A stretch of DNA of 64,000 nt from Affinundibacterium macrobrachii (GTDB taxonomy: Bacteria > Pseudomonadota > Gammaproteobacteria > Burkholderiales > Burkholderiaceae_D). Within the stretch, counting starts at the first letter, position 1; each line of letters opens with the position of its first letter. The notes under the pieces were generated by a model, which was not told the origin of the DNA, searched no databases, and saw only the letters and a program-made list of their open reading frames with translations. Position numbers and translations under genes: made by a program. Shown here one piece after another: positions 48,400-57,692 of the stretch. The stretch covers positions 310,001 to 374,000 of the forward strand of contig NZ_BMYT01000001.1 in NCBI RefSeq assembly GCF_014652415.1, in the 5' to 3' direction.

Positions 48400-49326
48400 T
48401 CAAGTCGAAGATGGCGAACTAGAAATTTGTTTCAATGCATCTGCAACTGTCGGAAATAACAAACGCGCGCCCAATTCCAACTTAATCCGCTGATTTTTTA
48501 AGCGACGTGACTCGGACATGAATGAAAGTAGCATAGGAGACACTTGCTGCTCTAATTCCTTTCTAGCAAGCCGGGGGGCGCGTGTTAATTGAAAATGGTC
48601 TGCCACAAGATCGAAATAATCACCCATTTTTAAATCGCTATCATCAACTGCGTGATAGACACGATTAGGACGTGCACGAAAAATCGCTAACTTAATCAAT
48701 ATAGCGAGATCTTCTGCATGAATGTGATTTGTGTAAACATCATCGGCCTCAATTAATGCCGGTGTCGCTTTACGCAAGCGCTCAATTGGCAAACGATCTG
48801 CCGCATAAATCCCCGGAACTCGCAAAATAGACAAGCTTGCTCCGCGCCTTTTTGCCCACGCACGCAGCATGGTCTCTGCCGATACGCGACGCTTTGCTCT
48901 TGCATTATTCGGATTTAATATACGCGTCTCATCGAATTCTGCACCAGCGCAATCACCATAGACTCCAGTCGTACTAATATAAACAAGGCGTGCCTTCTCA
49001 GGTAAAATAGTCAGCAAATTTTGTGTTCTGCCATCAATCGTCCCTTCGCCACGAGGCGGTGCGAGATGCACAATCACATCAGCAAGTCCGGCTAATCGTT
49101 TCAATGTTTGAGCTTGATCTAAATCGGCAAAAACAGGGATTGCTCCTGCTGCACGCAACTGCGTAAAACGCAAGGAACCGACAGCTTGGCTAGTCACCGC
49201 AAATATCCGAAAGTGCTCACGCAGATGTGGTAGTAGACGCATACCAACATCACCGCAGCCAATAATTAGGCATCGTTGTTTTGCAAATTTATTGCTTCGG
49301 CGTTCAGTAGAAATACTTGGCTGCAT
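48400..49326 (-). CDS. NAD-dependent epimerase/dehydratase-like protein
   Basis: The 308-residue protein has an N-terminal Rossmann motif CLIIGCGDVGMRLLPHL (about residues 19-35) and a later VYISTTGVYGDCAG with Ser/Thr and Tyr. The typical catalytic YxxxK is not clear, and a Lys appears in NNARAKRRVSAE. This places it in the YeeZ-like atypical short-chain dehydrogenase/epimerase group of unknown substrate. It is divergent from the ferredoxin-type reductase gene; the 37-bp gap must hold both starts. Confidence 0.83.
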   Translation of the reverse strand: MQPSISTERRSNKFAKQRCLIIGCGDVGMRLLPHLREHFRIFAVTSQAVGSLRFTQLRAAGAIPVFADLDQAQTLKRLAGLADVIVHLAPPRGEGTIDGRTQNLLTILPEKARLVYISTTGVYGDCAGAEFDETRILNPNNARAKRRVSAETMLRAWAKRRGASLSILRVPGIYAADRLPIERLRKATPALIEADDVYTNHIHAEDLAILIKLAIFRARPNRVYHAVDDSDLKMGDYFDLVADHFQLTRAPRLARKELEQQVSPMLLSFMSESRRLKNQRIKLELGARLLFPTVADALKQISSSPSST

Positions 49327-49363
49327 GAGATTTAAATTATTCGTTTTTAATTTCAGGAATCGT

Positions 49364-50392
49364 ATGACGTTTCAAATAACTATTTCACCAAGTGGTCGTC
49401 AATTTCAATGCGACGACGATGAAACCGTATTAACTGCTGCCTTACGAGCGGGGCTCATTTTGCCATACGGCTGCAAAAACGGGGCTTGTGGATCATGCAA
49501 AGGCAAAGTCAGCGCTGGTCAAGTTGTGCATGGCAATCATCAACAAAAAGCCTTGAGTGATGAAGAGGAAGCGCAAGGTGGCGCCCTATTCTGCTGCGCC
49601 AAACCGCAATCTGATCTCACTATCGAAGCGCGTGAAATGTTGGCAGATGATGACTATCCAATCAAAAAACTGCCTAGCCGCATCGCCAAATTACAAAAAT
49701 TATCAGAAGACGTAATGCTGATTGAATTGCAATTACCGGCAGCTGAAAAATTCAACTTTCGTGCTGGGCAGTATATTGAATTTCTCTTAAAAGATGGCAA
49801 ACGTCGGAGTTATAGCATCGCCAATGCGCCACATGTAGAAGGCCCACTGAGTCTGCACCTACGTCACATGCCTGGTGGCTACTTCACCGATCAAGTTTTT
49901 TCCACACTCAAAGAACGCGACATCATGCGCTTTGAAGGCCCACAAGGTAGTTTCTATCTGCGGGAAGATTCTGGTAAGCCAATGATTTTGCTGGCATCGG
50001 GTACTGGTTTTGCACCAATTAAAGCCATCGTTGAACATTTAATCCATATCGACTCGAAGCGCCCTGTTCATTTGTATTGGGGAGGTCGCCGACCACAAGA
50101 TTTGTATATGCACGCGCTGTGTGAAGAATGGGCAAACACATTGGAAGGCTTCCAATACACGCCTGTCGTTTCTGATGCGAATGCCGAAGATAAATGGCAA
50201 GGTCGCACAGGATTCGTACATCAAGCGGTGTTGAATGACTATGCTAATTTATCTGACTATCAAGTCTATGCCTGCGGTGCTCCTATCGTGATCGAATCCG
50301 CTAAACGCGATTTTGTTGCGAAATCGCATTTGCCTGCAGACGAGTTTTATGCCGACTCATTCACCTCGGAAGCGGATTTAGCAAAAAACTAA
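49364..50392 (+). CDS. 2Fe-2S/FAD reductase (CDP-6-deoxy-delta-3,4-glucoseen reductase type)
   Basis: From the ATG at 49364, with AGGA six bases upstream, the protein has 342 residues. It has an N-terminal plant-type 2Fe-2S ferredoxin domain with GCKNGACGSCKGKV and a fourth Cys in ALFCCAKP. The FAD domain has RAGQYIEFLL and RRSYSIANAP, and the NAD domain has LASGTGFAPIKAI. It is annotated as CDP-6-deoxy-glucoseen reductase in many Burkholderiales, but no deoxysugar genes are near, so it is best read as a general oxygenase or radical-protein reductase. Confidence 0.88.
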   Translation: MTFQITISPSGRQFQCDDDETVLTAALRAGLILPYGCKNGACGSCKGKVSAGQVVHGNHQQKALSDEEEAQGGALFCCAKPQSDLTIEAREMLADDDYPIKKLPSRIAKLQKLSEDVMLIELQLPAAEKFNFRAGQYIEFLLKDGKRRSYSIANAPHVEGPLSLHLRHMPGGYFTDQVFSTLKERDIMRFEGPQGSFYLREDSGKPMILLASGTGFAPIKAIVEHLIHIDSKRPVHLYWGGRRPQDLYMHALCEEWANTLEGFQYTPVVSDANAEDKWQGRTGFVHQAVLNDYANLSDYQVYACGAPIVIESAKRDFVAKSHLPADEFYADSFTSEADLAKN

Positions 50393-50485
50393 TTTATTTA
50401 AAACGATGAAATTATTTTTCATTTTTTTTGATTTATTTCAGGTTTGCATCGCACATAACCGCAAAAAAACCGTTACACTACGCGA

Positions 50486-50569
50486 ATGAAAAATTTTACC
50501 GACATGTCTTCTCCAAATATCGCTCGACGTCGCTGTTCGCACACCGAGCCTGGGAAGTCTTGCGCGTAA
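50486..50569 (+). CDS. putative arginine leader peptide (attenuator of argD-argF-argG)
   Basis: This is a 27-codon ORF (a second ATG at 50504 gives 21 codons) ending 20 bp before a U-tailed terminator and 202 bp before argD. Residues 14-16 are three consecutive Arg, encoded CGA CGT CGC (50525-50533). The rest is not hydrophobic and not a known family. No clear Shine-Dalgarno is present; a TACACT at 50474-50479 would start transcription about at the ATG, so it could be leaderless or read from 50504. Codon content, position and the pairing potential described with the terminator make a regulatory leader peptide the best reading. A small protein without such a role, or chance, remains possible. 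Confidence 0.6.
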   Translation: MKNFTDMSSPNIARRRCSHTEPGKSCA

Positions 50570-50621
50570 GAAAAGCAAGGTCACGATAAAACCACAGGCT
50601 CAAACCCTGTGGTTTTTTTTT
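50546..50621 (+). promoter_or_regulatory. putative arg attenuator: antiterminator/terminator switch
   Basis: The terminator is AAACCACAGG (50589-50598) paired with CCTGTGGTTT (50606-50615), followed by nine T in total (50613-50621). GAGCCTG (50546-50552), inside the Arg leader ORF, is the exact complement of CAGGCTC (50595-50601), which spans the terminator's 5' arm and loop, so the two structures exclude each other. A ribosome stalled at the Arg codons would leave GAGCCTG free and cover an upstream strand (TCTTCTCCA, 50507-50515) that can pair with TGGGAAG (50551-50557). A ribosome at the stop codon would cover part of GAGCCTG. These positions fit classical attenuation. Confidence 0.6.
50589..50621 (+). 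terminator. intrinsic terminator in the argD leader
   Basis: A perfect 10-bp stem with a 7-nt loop (CTCAAAC) is followed by an uninterrupted run of nine T. It lies 150 bp upstream of argD on the same strand, where a constitutive terminator would silence the operon. This implies a regulated attenuator or a separate short transcript. Confidence 0.85.
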
Positions 50622-50771
50622 GCGCGCTGGTGGATTTGCTTGTGGATGAGATGGCAGATCTGCTGACGTATGCTGAGAGTGGTCGTTCTGCGGTAACATC
50701 TTTCGCTTATTCTGTTTTTGTATTTAATTTTGGATTTTTAGTCTTTGTTTTCTTCTTTGAGGAGTTTTGAA

Positions 50772-51989
50772 ATGGAATTTAGTCAGTACAACGTCAATGC
50801 CCTGATGTACATCACACCGCGTCCTGAGTTGGTGTTTACGGAAGGCCGAGGCATGTGGCTGACTGACCATAATGGCAAACGTTACCTTGATTACTTGCAA
50901 GGTTGGGCGGTTAACTGCCTAGGACATTCTCCACAATGCATCACCGATGCGGTGGTCGCTCAAGCCGGAAAATTGCTCAATCCTTCGCCTGCTTTTTACA
51001 ACGAAAACATGGTCTTGTTGGCCGATCAACTAACCAAGCATTCTTGTTTTGATCGCGTCTTCTTTGCCAATAGCGGTGCCGAAGCGAATGAAGGTGCAAT
51101 TAAATTAGCGCGTAAATGGGGACAAAAAAATAAGAACGGCGCGTTTGAAATTATCACTTTCGATCACGGCTTCCATGGCCGTACTCTCGCCACTATGTCT
51201 GCTTCTGGCAAACCGGGTTGGGATACTATCTTTGCACCGCAAGTGACAGGTTTTCCGAAAGCTGATTTAAACGATATCGCCTCGGTTGAAAAACTCATCA
51301 ACGACAAAACCGTGGCAGTCATGTTAGAGCCTGTGCAAGGCGAAGGCGGCGTGATTCCAGCGAGTCGCGAATTCATGCAAGCACTGCGTGCGCTGACTAA
51401 GAAGCATAATATTCTATTGATCGTCGACGAAGTGCAAACAGGCATGGGACGTACGGGCGAATTATTTGGCTACCAACTCTCAGGCATAGAGCCGGACATC
51501 ATGACCTTGGGCAAAGGCATAGGCGGTGGCGTGCCACTAGCAGCCTTGTTAGCAAAAGAAGAGGTTTCCTGCTTCGTACCTGGTGATCAAGGTGGCACTT
51601 ATAACGGCGCACCATTGATGACTGCGGTTGGCTTGGCTGTCATCAAAGCACTGACCGTACCGGGTTTCTTAGATGAAGTGAAAGCAAAATCTGTGTATTT
51701 GAGCAAAGCACTGAATACACTTTCCGACCAATTCGGCATGGAAGGTGAGCGCGGTGAAGGTTTATTACGCGCACTCAAACTCGGCAGCGATATCGGCCCG
51801 CGTTTGGTCGAAGTCGCGCGTGATCTGGAGCCGATTGGTTTACTCATCAATTCCCCACGTCCTAACTTACTCCGCTTCATGCCCGCGCTGAATGTCAGCT
51901 ACGAAGAAATCGACACCATGATTTCTATGTTGAGCAAAGTCATCCAACAGGTGATAGACGAAAAAGCCGCAGCATCGACAGCATCCTAA
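50772..51989 (+). CDS. argD: acetylornithine transaminase
   Basis: ArgD is a PLP enzyme for the fourth step of arginine synthesis and may also serve as succinyldiaminopimelate transaminase. The start was set at the ATG at 50772 because GAGGAG lies 7 nt upstream (50759-50764), giving 405 residues. Key features are [15 protein letters not shown], the Asp of [16 protein letters not shown], and the PLP Lys in [10 protein letters not shown]. It leads argD-argF-argG, 25 and 62 bp apart, and is preceded by the putative Arg attenuator. Confidence 0.96.
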   Translation: MEFSQYNVNALMYITPRPELVFTEGRGMWLTDHNGKRYLDYLQGWAVNCLGHSPQCITDAVVAQAGKLLNPSPAFYNENMVLLADQLTKHSCFDRVFFANSGAEANEGAIKLARKWGQKNKNGAFEIITFDHGFHGRTLATMSASGKPGWDTIFAPQVTGFPKADLNDIASVEKLINDKTVAVMLEPVQGEGGVIPASREFMQALRALTKKHNILLIVDEVQTGMGRTGELFGYQLSGIEPDIMTLGKGIGGGVPLAALLAKEEVSCFVPGDQGGTYNGAPLMTAVGLAVIKALTVPGFLDEVKAKSVYLSKALNTLSDQFGMEGERGEGLLRALKLGSDIGPRLVEVARDLEPIGLLINSPRPNLLRFMPALNVSYEEIDTMISMLSKVIQQVIDEKAAASTAS

Positions 51990-52014
51990 AGTTTACATAT
52001 CCGAACAAATTAAC

Positions 52015-52932
52015 ATGGCTATCAAACACTATTTACAGGTCGCCGACCTGACGCTTGATGAATACGACTATCTGATGCAAAGAGCTCGGATCATCAAAGA
52101 TCGCTTTAAAAAATACGAACCCTATCACCCGCTTTTGGATAGAACACTGGTGATGGTATTTGAAAAAAATTCCACTCGGACGCGCTTGAGTTTTGAAGCA
52201 GGTATGCATCAATTAGGCGGTGCGGCAATTTATTTGAATACGCGCGATAGCCAACTTGGTCGTGGCGAGCCAGTAGAAGATGCAGGTCAAGTCATGTCAC
52301 GCATGTGCGACATCATCATGATCCGTACCTTCGAACAAGAGATGATAGAAAAATTTGCCGCGAATTCACGCGTGCCTGTCATTAATGGTTTGACCAATCA
52401 GCATCATCCTTGCCAAGTGTTCGCCGATGTATTTACCTTCATCGAACATCGCGGTTCCATCGCTGGCAAAAAAGTCGCGTGGATAGGTGATGCGAACAAT
52501 ATGCTGTACTCATGGATGCAAGCGGCGAAAGTATTTGGATTCCATTTACATATTTCGACGCCAAAAGGCTATGACATTGATCCGGCTTGTGTGACAGTCG
52601 AAGCGGAACACTACACCGTTTTTGATAATCCATCAGATGCCTGCGTCGGTGTCGATGCCGTCAATACTGACGTGTGGACCAGCATGGGTTACGAAGCGGA
52701 AAATCAAGCTCGCCTGAAAGCGTTTGACGGTTGGATTGTGGACGAAGCAAAGATGGCGCGTGCAAATCCTGATGCGATTTTTATGCACTGCTTGCCAGCA
52801 CATCGCGGTGAAGAAGTATCCGCAGGCGTTATCGATGGCCCGCAATCTGTAGTTTGGGACGAAGCTGAAAACCGCTTGCACGTACAAAAAGCCTTACTCG
52901 AATATTTAGTCATCGGCAAAGTCGATAACTAA
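52015..52932 (+). CDS. argF: ornithine carbamoyltransferase
   Basis: ArgF makes citrulline from ornithine and carbamoyl phosphate. The 305-residue protein has the carbamoyl phosphate motif [11 protein letters not shown] (about residues 46-56), the ornithine loop [15 protein letters not shown], and the HPCQ motif in [12 protein letters not shown]. The length is standard. It lies between argD and argG and shares the leader-controlled transcript. Confidence 0.97.
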   Translation: MAIKHYLQVADLTLDEYDYLMQRARIIKDRFKKYEPYHPLLDRTLVMVFEKNSTRTRLSFEAGMHQLGGAAIYLNTRDSQLGRGEPVEDAGQVMSRMCDIIMIRTFEQEMIEKFAANSRVPVINGLTNQHHPCQVFADVFTFIEHRGSIAGKKVAWIGDANNMLYSWMQAAKVFGFHLHISTPKGYDIDPACVTVEAEHYTVFDNPSDACVGVDAVNTDVWTSMGYEAENQARLKAFDGWIVDEAKMARANPDAIFMHCLPAHRGEEVSAGVIDGPQSVVWDEAENRLHVQKALLEYLVIGKVDN

Positions 52933-52994
52933 GCAGAATTCCAAGTTCATCTCAACATTATTTCAGCAATATCTTCAACATTAGAAAGCACATC

Positions 52995-54224
52995 ATGAGC
53001 GACGTCAAAAAAGTAGTGTTAGCGTATTCCGGTGGTTTGGATACTTCCGTTATTTTGAAATGGTTGCAAGACAACTACAAATGCGAAATCGTCACGTTCA
53101 CCGCCGATTTAGGTCAAGGCGAAGAACTCGAACCCGCACGTGCCAAGGCCTTGAAATTCGGCATCAAACCAGAAAATATTTTCATCGATGACGTACGTGA
53201 AGAATTCGTTCGTGACTTCGTCTTCCCTATGTTCCGCGCCAACACCGTGTATGAAGGCGAATACTTATTGGGTACTTCGATTGCACGTCCACTCATCGCC
53301 AAACGCCTGATCGAAATCGCCAAACAAACGGGTGCCGATACGATCTCTCACGGTGCAACTGGCAAAGGTAACGACCAAGTACGCTTTGAACTCGGCGCTT
53401 ATGCATTGATGCCAAACGTCAAAGTCATCGCACCATGGCGTGAGTGGGACTTATTGTCACGCGAAAAATTGATGAAATATGCCGAAGATGCAGGTATAGA
53501 AATCGATCAAAAACACAAAAACGGCGGCGCGCCCTACTCCATGGATGCCAATTTATTACACATCAGTTTTGAAGGTCGCCATTTAGAAAACCCAAGTGCC
53601 GAAGCTGAAGAATCAATGTGGCGTTGGACGGTCAGCCCAGAAGCAGCACCAGATCAAGCAGAATACCTCGACATCGAATACGAAAAAGGCGATATCGTCG
53701 CATTGAATGGCGTACGCATGTCACCAGCAACAGTACTCACTGAACTCAATCGCTTAGGCGGAAAACACGGCATTGGTCGTTTAGATTTAGTTGAAAATCG
53801 TTTCGTTGGCATGAAGTCACGCGGTTGCTACGAAACCCCTGGCGGCACCATCATGTTACGTGCTCATCGTGCGATCGAATCCATCACTTTAGATCGCGAA
53901 GTTGCGCACTTGAAAGACGATTTAATGCCACGTTACGCCAGCTTGATTTATAACGGCTACTGGTGGTCTCCTGAGCGTTTGGCATTGCAGACCCTGATCG
54001 ATCACACACAACAAAATGTGAACGGCTGGGTACGCGTCAAACTGTACAAAGGCAATGTGATTACGGTGTCTCGTGACTCCAAAACAGACTCCTTATTCGA
54101 CATGAACATCGCAACCTTCGACGAAGACGGTGGTGCTTACAATCAAGCCGATGCAGGCGGTTTCATTAAATTGAATGCCTTGCGTATGCGGATTGCAGCG
54201 AATGCAAAATTGAAACGCGGTTAA
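52995..54224 (+). CDS. argG: argininosuccinate synthase
   Basis: ArgG condenses citrulline and aspartate with ATP. The 409-residue protein has the PP-loop [15 protein letters not shown] (residues 10-24), [11 protein letters not shown], and the substrate region [16 protein letters not shown]. It is the type of about 400 residues, not the 445-residue E. coli type. It completes argD-argF-argG; argH is not in the window. A GC-rich hairpin follows the stop. Confidence 0.97.
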   Translation: MSDVKKVVLAYSGGLDTSVILKWLQDNYKCEIVTFTADLGQGEELEPARAKALKFGIKPENIFIDDVREEFVRDFVFPMFRANTVYEGEYLLGTSIARPLIAKRLIEIAKQTGADTISHGATGKGNDQVRFELGAYALMPNVKVIAPWREWDLLSREKLMKYAEDAGIEIDQKHKNGGAPYSMDANLLHISFEGRHLENPSAEAEESMWRWTVSPEAAPDQAEYLDIEYEKGDIVALNGVRMSPATVLTELNRLGGKHGIGRLDLVENRFVGMKSRGCYETPGGTIMLRAHRAIESITLDREVAHLKDDLMPRYASLIYNGYWWSPERLALQTLIDHTQQNVNGWVRVKLYKGNVITVSRDSKTDSLFDMNIATFDEDGGAYNQADAGGFIKLNALRMRIAANAKLKRG

Positions 54225-54244
54225 TATAGATTTATTTGGCAGTC

Positions 54245-54268
54245 CCCTCTCCCGCAAGCGGGAGAGGG
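54245..54268. repeat. 11-bp perfect inverted repeat after argG
   Basis: CCCTCTCCCGC and GCGGGAGAGGG are separated by only AA. It lies 21 bp after the argG stop. Sequences of the form ccctctccc...gggagaggg are common intergenic elements in beta- and gammaproteobacteria; here it may end the arg transcript or stabilise its 3' end. No U-run follows. Confidence 0.6.
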
Positions 54269-54292
54269 AATTAACATCAAAATTCAAACACC

Positions 54293-54613
54293 ATGACCAC
54301 ACAATTCGACCAAGTTAGCGTCATCAAAAAAGCCAATCTCTATTTCGACGGCAAATGTGTTTCGCATACTGTGCTTTTCCCTGATGGCAGTAAAAAAACT
54401 ATAGGCGTCATCTTTCCATCCAGCCTCACCTTCAACACAGGCGCAGCAGAGATTATGGAAATCAACGCAGGTGTTTGCCGCATCACACTAACTGGCGACA
54501 ATACGTTCAAGGAATATCGCGCAGGGCAATCTTTTTCTGTACCTGCAAATTCTAGTTTTCAAATCGAGACCTTAGAAACCTTAGATTATGTCTGCCACTT
54601 TATCGATGCATAA
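54293..54613 (+). CDS. ppnP: pyrimidine/purine nucleoside phosphorylase
   Basis: The 106-residue protein matches PpnP (YaiE, DUF1255), a cupin-like nucleoside phosphorylase with broad substrate range. Typical segments are [42 protein letters not shown] and the [12 protein letters not shown] loop. The length is that of the family. It lies downstream of argG and may be read from its own promoter. Confidence 0.92.
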   Translation: MTTQFDQVSVIKKANLYFDGKCVSHTVLFPDGSKKTIGVIFPSSLTFNTGAAEIMEINAGVCRITLTGDNTFKEYRAGQSFSVPANSSFQIETLETLDYVCHFIDA

Positions 54614-54929
54614 TGTTTCGCTGACCACAAAGAAGAATGATGACTGACGGAAGCCATGACTAATTAAACGGTGCTAGGACTTTCGAAAAATAAAGTAGCC
54701 GCTAAACCATTTACTCGATTTAAGAAAATAGCTGGCATAGATGATTCAGTTCTGCCATCAGAATTTCCGCTTATTTAAATCAGCTATTTCTACTTAACTA
54801 GCATCTACTTTCAGGGCTTGCTTGAATTGTTGTTTCAAGCAAGTTCTCGCCAATCAAGATTGAGCAATCAGATTTCACTTATTGTCCTATTTCGACAATA
54901 GATGCATCGGTGCAGGTTTGATTGAAGAC
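54614..54929. other. intergenic region between ppnP and murB
   Basis: The 316-bp gap lies between convergent genes and holds no ORF that I accept. Two hairpins stand out: CTTGCTTGAA/TTCAAGCAAG (54817-54843, 7-nt loop) and TATTGTC/GACAATA (54880-54900). Neither has a strong U-run. They may be transcript ends or remnants of a small RNA; nothing else is seen. Confidence 0.5.
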
Positions 54930-55970
54930 TTACACAAACACCGGCTCAACTTCGAGCGCAACTGCAAATTTCTTTCTGACATCAGCTTGAATCTCTTCTG
55001 CTAAAGCTCTGATATCGGCACCTGTGGCGCCACCTAAATTCACCAGTACCAAGGCTTGTTTCTCGTAAACTCCAACTGTCTTTAATCGACGCCCTTTCCA
55101 GCCACATTGTTCAATTAACCAACCCGCTGCTAATTTAAAATCTCCATTCGATTGTGGGTAGCTAACGCAGCTAGGATATCTTTGCAAAATTTGATTCCTA
55201 AGTTCCGCCGATACAATTGGATTCTTAAAGAAGCTTCCAGCATTACCTATCACAGCAGGATCGGGTAATTTGCTCTGGCGTATTGCAATGATCGCTTGAC
55301 TAACATCATGCGGTGTCGGCTCAGCAATTTCACGCTCCTGTAAGAACTTTGCCACATCACCGTAGGCTAAACGTGGCTGCCATGCCTTTGCTAAGGCAAA
55401 ACTAACATCAACAATCACAAAACGATTTTGCTCACCACTCTTAAAAATACTATCGCGATAAGCAAAGGCACAATCTTGTTTTTGGAAAGTTCTTAAGGAA
55501 CCAGTAATAAAATCAAAAGCAGTCAAGCTATGAAAGCAATCCTGCATTTCAACGCCGTATGCACCGATATTTTGAATAGGTGAAGCACCGACGGTTCCGG
55601 GAATGAGCGAAAGGTTCTCTAAACCACCATAAGCTTGCCCCAAGGTCCATTGTACGAATTCATGCCAATTTTCTCCCGCCCCTGCACGCACTATGAAGTG
55701 CTCAGCCGTCTCCATTAGCAAGGCACGCCCCTTGATTGCCATCTGTAACACGAGGTGAGGAAGCTGGTCGGATAAAATAATATTGCTACCGCCGCCAAGC
55801 AATAGCCGTCGCAGACCTGCAAGTGCGACATCAGATTGCATGCGTTCCCATAGGATGCGTAATTGATCTATGTCGTCAATTCTTAAAAAATGACTTGCTC
55901 GTGCGTCGATACCAAAGCTGTTTAAGCCTAGCAAGGAGACATCATGTTGTATTGTGATTTCAGGTTTCAT
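54930..55970 (-). CDS. murB: UDP-N-acetylenolpyruvoylglucosamine reductase
   Basis: MurB reduces UDP-GlcNAc-enolpyruvate with FAD and NADPH in peptidoglycan synthesis. The start was set at the ATG at 55970 (346 residues), since the extension to 56033 is not family sequence. The FAD motifs include LLLGGGSNIILSD and IPGTVGASPIQNIGAYGVE. The active Ser is in GNAGSFFKNPIV. The closing region KKFAVALEVEPVFV is also standard. This is the type I (E. coli-like) enzyme. Confidence 0.95.
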   Translation of the reverse strand: MKPEITIQHDVSLLGLNSFGIDARASHFLRIDDIDQLRILWERMQSDVALAGLRRLLLGGGSNIILSDQLPHLVLQMAIKGRALLMETAEHFIVRAGAGENWHEFVQWTLGQAYGGLENLSLIPGTVGASPIQNIGAYGVEMQDCFHSLTAFDFITGSLRTFQKQDCAFAYRDSIFKSGEQNRFVIVDVSFALAKAWQPRLAYGDVAKFLQEREIAEPTPHDVSQAIIAIRQSKLPDPAVIGNAGSFFKNPIVSAELRNQILQRYPSCVSYPQSNGDFKLAAGWLIEQCGWKGRRLKTVGVYEKQALVLVNLGGATGADIRALAEEIQADVRKKFAVALEVEPVFV

Positions 55971-56143
55971 AAGGACAAGATTATAGTCGTGAATACAGAT
56001 TTTCCCGACAGCCTCTTTGTAAATTGCCTGCAAAGTTGGGCTTAGTTTTTGTTAAAATGTCGACACCGCAAAAAATCTTATTCATTTCAGATTTTTAATT
56101 GCGTTTGCATTACGAACTTATATCTCTCTACTAGGAAAACAAC

Positions 56144-56635
56144 ATGCCATCATTTGATACCGTTTCTGAAGCCAACATGGAAGAAGTTAAAAATGCGATT
56201 ACACAAGTTAATAAAGTTGTGACGAATCGCTTTGACTTAAAAGGTACTAGTGCAAAAGTTGAACTCAAGGACAAAGAACGCGAAATCATCATCTTTGGCG
56301 ACACCGAATTTCACCTCGATCAAATCATGGTCGAGATGACACAAACCATGGGAAAACGTAATGTTGACGTACGTTTTTTAGATATTGGCAAAGTTGACAA
56401 AATCGGCGGCGATAAAGTAAAACAAGTCATCAAGGTAAAAAACGGTATCCAAACTGACGATGCTAAAAAGATCGTCAAAGTCATTAAAGACAGCAAATTG
56501 AAAGTGCAAGCTAGCATCCAAGGCGATGCGGTGCGTGTGACTGGGGCAAAGCGCGACGACTTGCAAGCAACGATGGCGATGCTGCGCAAAGAAATCAAAG
56601 ATCTTCCTTTGGAATTTAATAACTTCCGCGACTAA
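56144..56635 (+). CDS. YajQ-family nucleotide-binding protein
   Basis: The 163-residue protein is full length and highly typical of YajQ (DUF520), which has two ferredoxin-like domains. Conserved segments are [31 protein letters not shown] and [17 protein letters not shown]. Some family members bind cyclic di-GMP (in Xanthomonas) or nucleic acids. An AGGA precedes the ATG. It is a single gene with a hairpin (56640-56672) after it. Confidence 0.95.
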   Translation: MPSFDTVSEANMEEVKNAITQVNKVVTNRFDLKGTSAKVELKDKEREIIIFGDTEFHLDQIMVEMTQTMGKRNVDVRFLDIGKVDKIGGDKVKQVIKVKNGIQTDDAKKIVKVIKDSKLKVQASIQGDAVRVTGAKRDDLQATMAMLRKEIKDLPLEFNNFRD

Positions 56636-56639
56636 TTAT

Positions 56640-56672
56640 CCGGTCTGGCGAAATTTCACTAAATTTCGCCGG
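56640..56672 (+). terminator. hairpin after the YajQ gene
   Basis: GGCGAAATTT-CACT-AAATTTCGCC is a perfect 10-bp stem, extended by CCGG on each side with a 3-nt bulge. It lies 4 bp past the stop codon. It lacks a U-run, so termination strength is uncertain. Confidence 0.6.
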
Positions 56673-56868
56673 AACAGTTAGCACGATCTATTTCGCTCAA
56701 CAACACCATAACGCATTAATTGCATTTAGCGACCATCGTTCAATCTTATTCATGAATTTGATGAATCTGCAAAACACGCAATAAAGTCAGTTCAAAATAA
56801 AAAACGACGCCATACGACCAGTTTGAGAAATAGCGAACCAAATTAGCGCACCAATCGAGGCTTAAAAA

Positions 56869-57582
56869 ATGTATCGACAACTTCTCAAGCTATTCACATC
56901 AAAACCAGTTACTACTGAAGGTCAAAACATTTTGTTCAAGCGCGCTTTAGTCCATTGCACCTTATTGATCTCATCGACCATACTGTTTAGCAATTTAGCA
57001 CTGGCAAACGAAATTAGCTTGGTTGCTTTAAGTAACGGTAAGGCGATGTTAGTCATTGATGATAAACCGCCCAAAATGTTTGCCGTCGGTAGCAACATCG
57101 TTTCAGGAATAAAGTTAATTTCTGTGAATGCGAATAGTGCCACCATTGAGTCAGAAGGAAAGCGTCAGACTTTATATCTCGGACATGCGGTACTTAAAAA
57201 CGAATCCACAAAAAGTCCGAGTATCACTTTGCAAGCAGCCGAAAATGGCCACTTCTTTATCGAAGGAAAAATTAACGGTGGTAGTAAATTAAGAATGATG
57301 GTCGATACAGGTGCTAGCTTTATTTCGATGTCGGCTAGTGACGCTAGAAAATTAGGTATCGATTACAAAAAAGGAATTCCTTCTCGTAGCAGTACGGCGA
57401 ATGGCGTCGTTCAAACCTATATCGTACGCCTTGACTCTGTGAAAGTCGGTGAAATTGAATTATTTCAAGTTGATGCGTCGGTACAAGAAAACGAGATCGG
57501 AATTGGTCTACTCGGCATGTCGTTTCTAAAACGACTGAGTATGGTACGAGAAGGCCAACAAATGATTTTAACGAAGAAATAA
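56869..57582 (+). CDS. retropepsin-like aspartic protease, membrane-anchored
   Basis: The 237-residue protein has one hydrophobic N-terminal segment (about residues 26-46, HCTLLISSTILFSNLALA) that is a signal or anchor. The C-terminal half is a clan AA aspartic protease domain with the single catalytic motif MMVDTGASFISMS (Asp at about residue 145). It matches the TIGR02281/RVP-like family that works as a dimer. Members are thought to act in the periplasm, but substrates are unknown. Confidence 0.85.
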   Translation: MYRQLLKLFTSKPVTTEGQNILFKRALVHCTLLISSTILFSNLALANEISLVALSNGKAMLVIDDKPPKMFAVGSNIVSGIKLISVNANSATIESEGKRQTLYLGHAVLKNESTKSPSITLQAAENGHFFIEGKINGGSKLRMMVDTGASFISMSASDARKLGIDYKKGIPSRSSTANGVVQTYIVRLDSVKVGEIELFQVDASVQENEIGIGLLGMSFLKRLSMVREGQQMILTKK

Positions 57583-57610
57583 AGTTGGCTTCTGATCTCA
57601 CTGGTAGACG

Positions 57611-57650
57611 TTCCTGCTTTGTCGTTTTTCATTAGCAGACAAAGCAGGAA
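57611..57650. terminator. long hairpin between convergent genes
   Basis: TTCCTGCTTTGTC and GACAAAGCAGGAA form a perfect 13-bp stem with a 14-nt loop. It lies between the retropepsin-like gene and aroG and could end both transcripts. U-runs are weak. Confidence 0.6.
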
Positions 57651-57692
57651 TTAAAAGCTACATACTCAAAGTCGAATGCAAAAACAAATTAA

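Noticed and set aside
50496..50699. 67-residue minus-strand ORF over the arg leader terminator
   Set aside because: Low-complexity text, reads through the terminator, and no supporting start signal.
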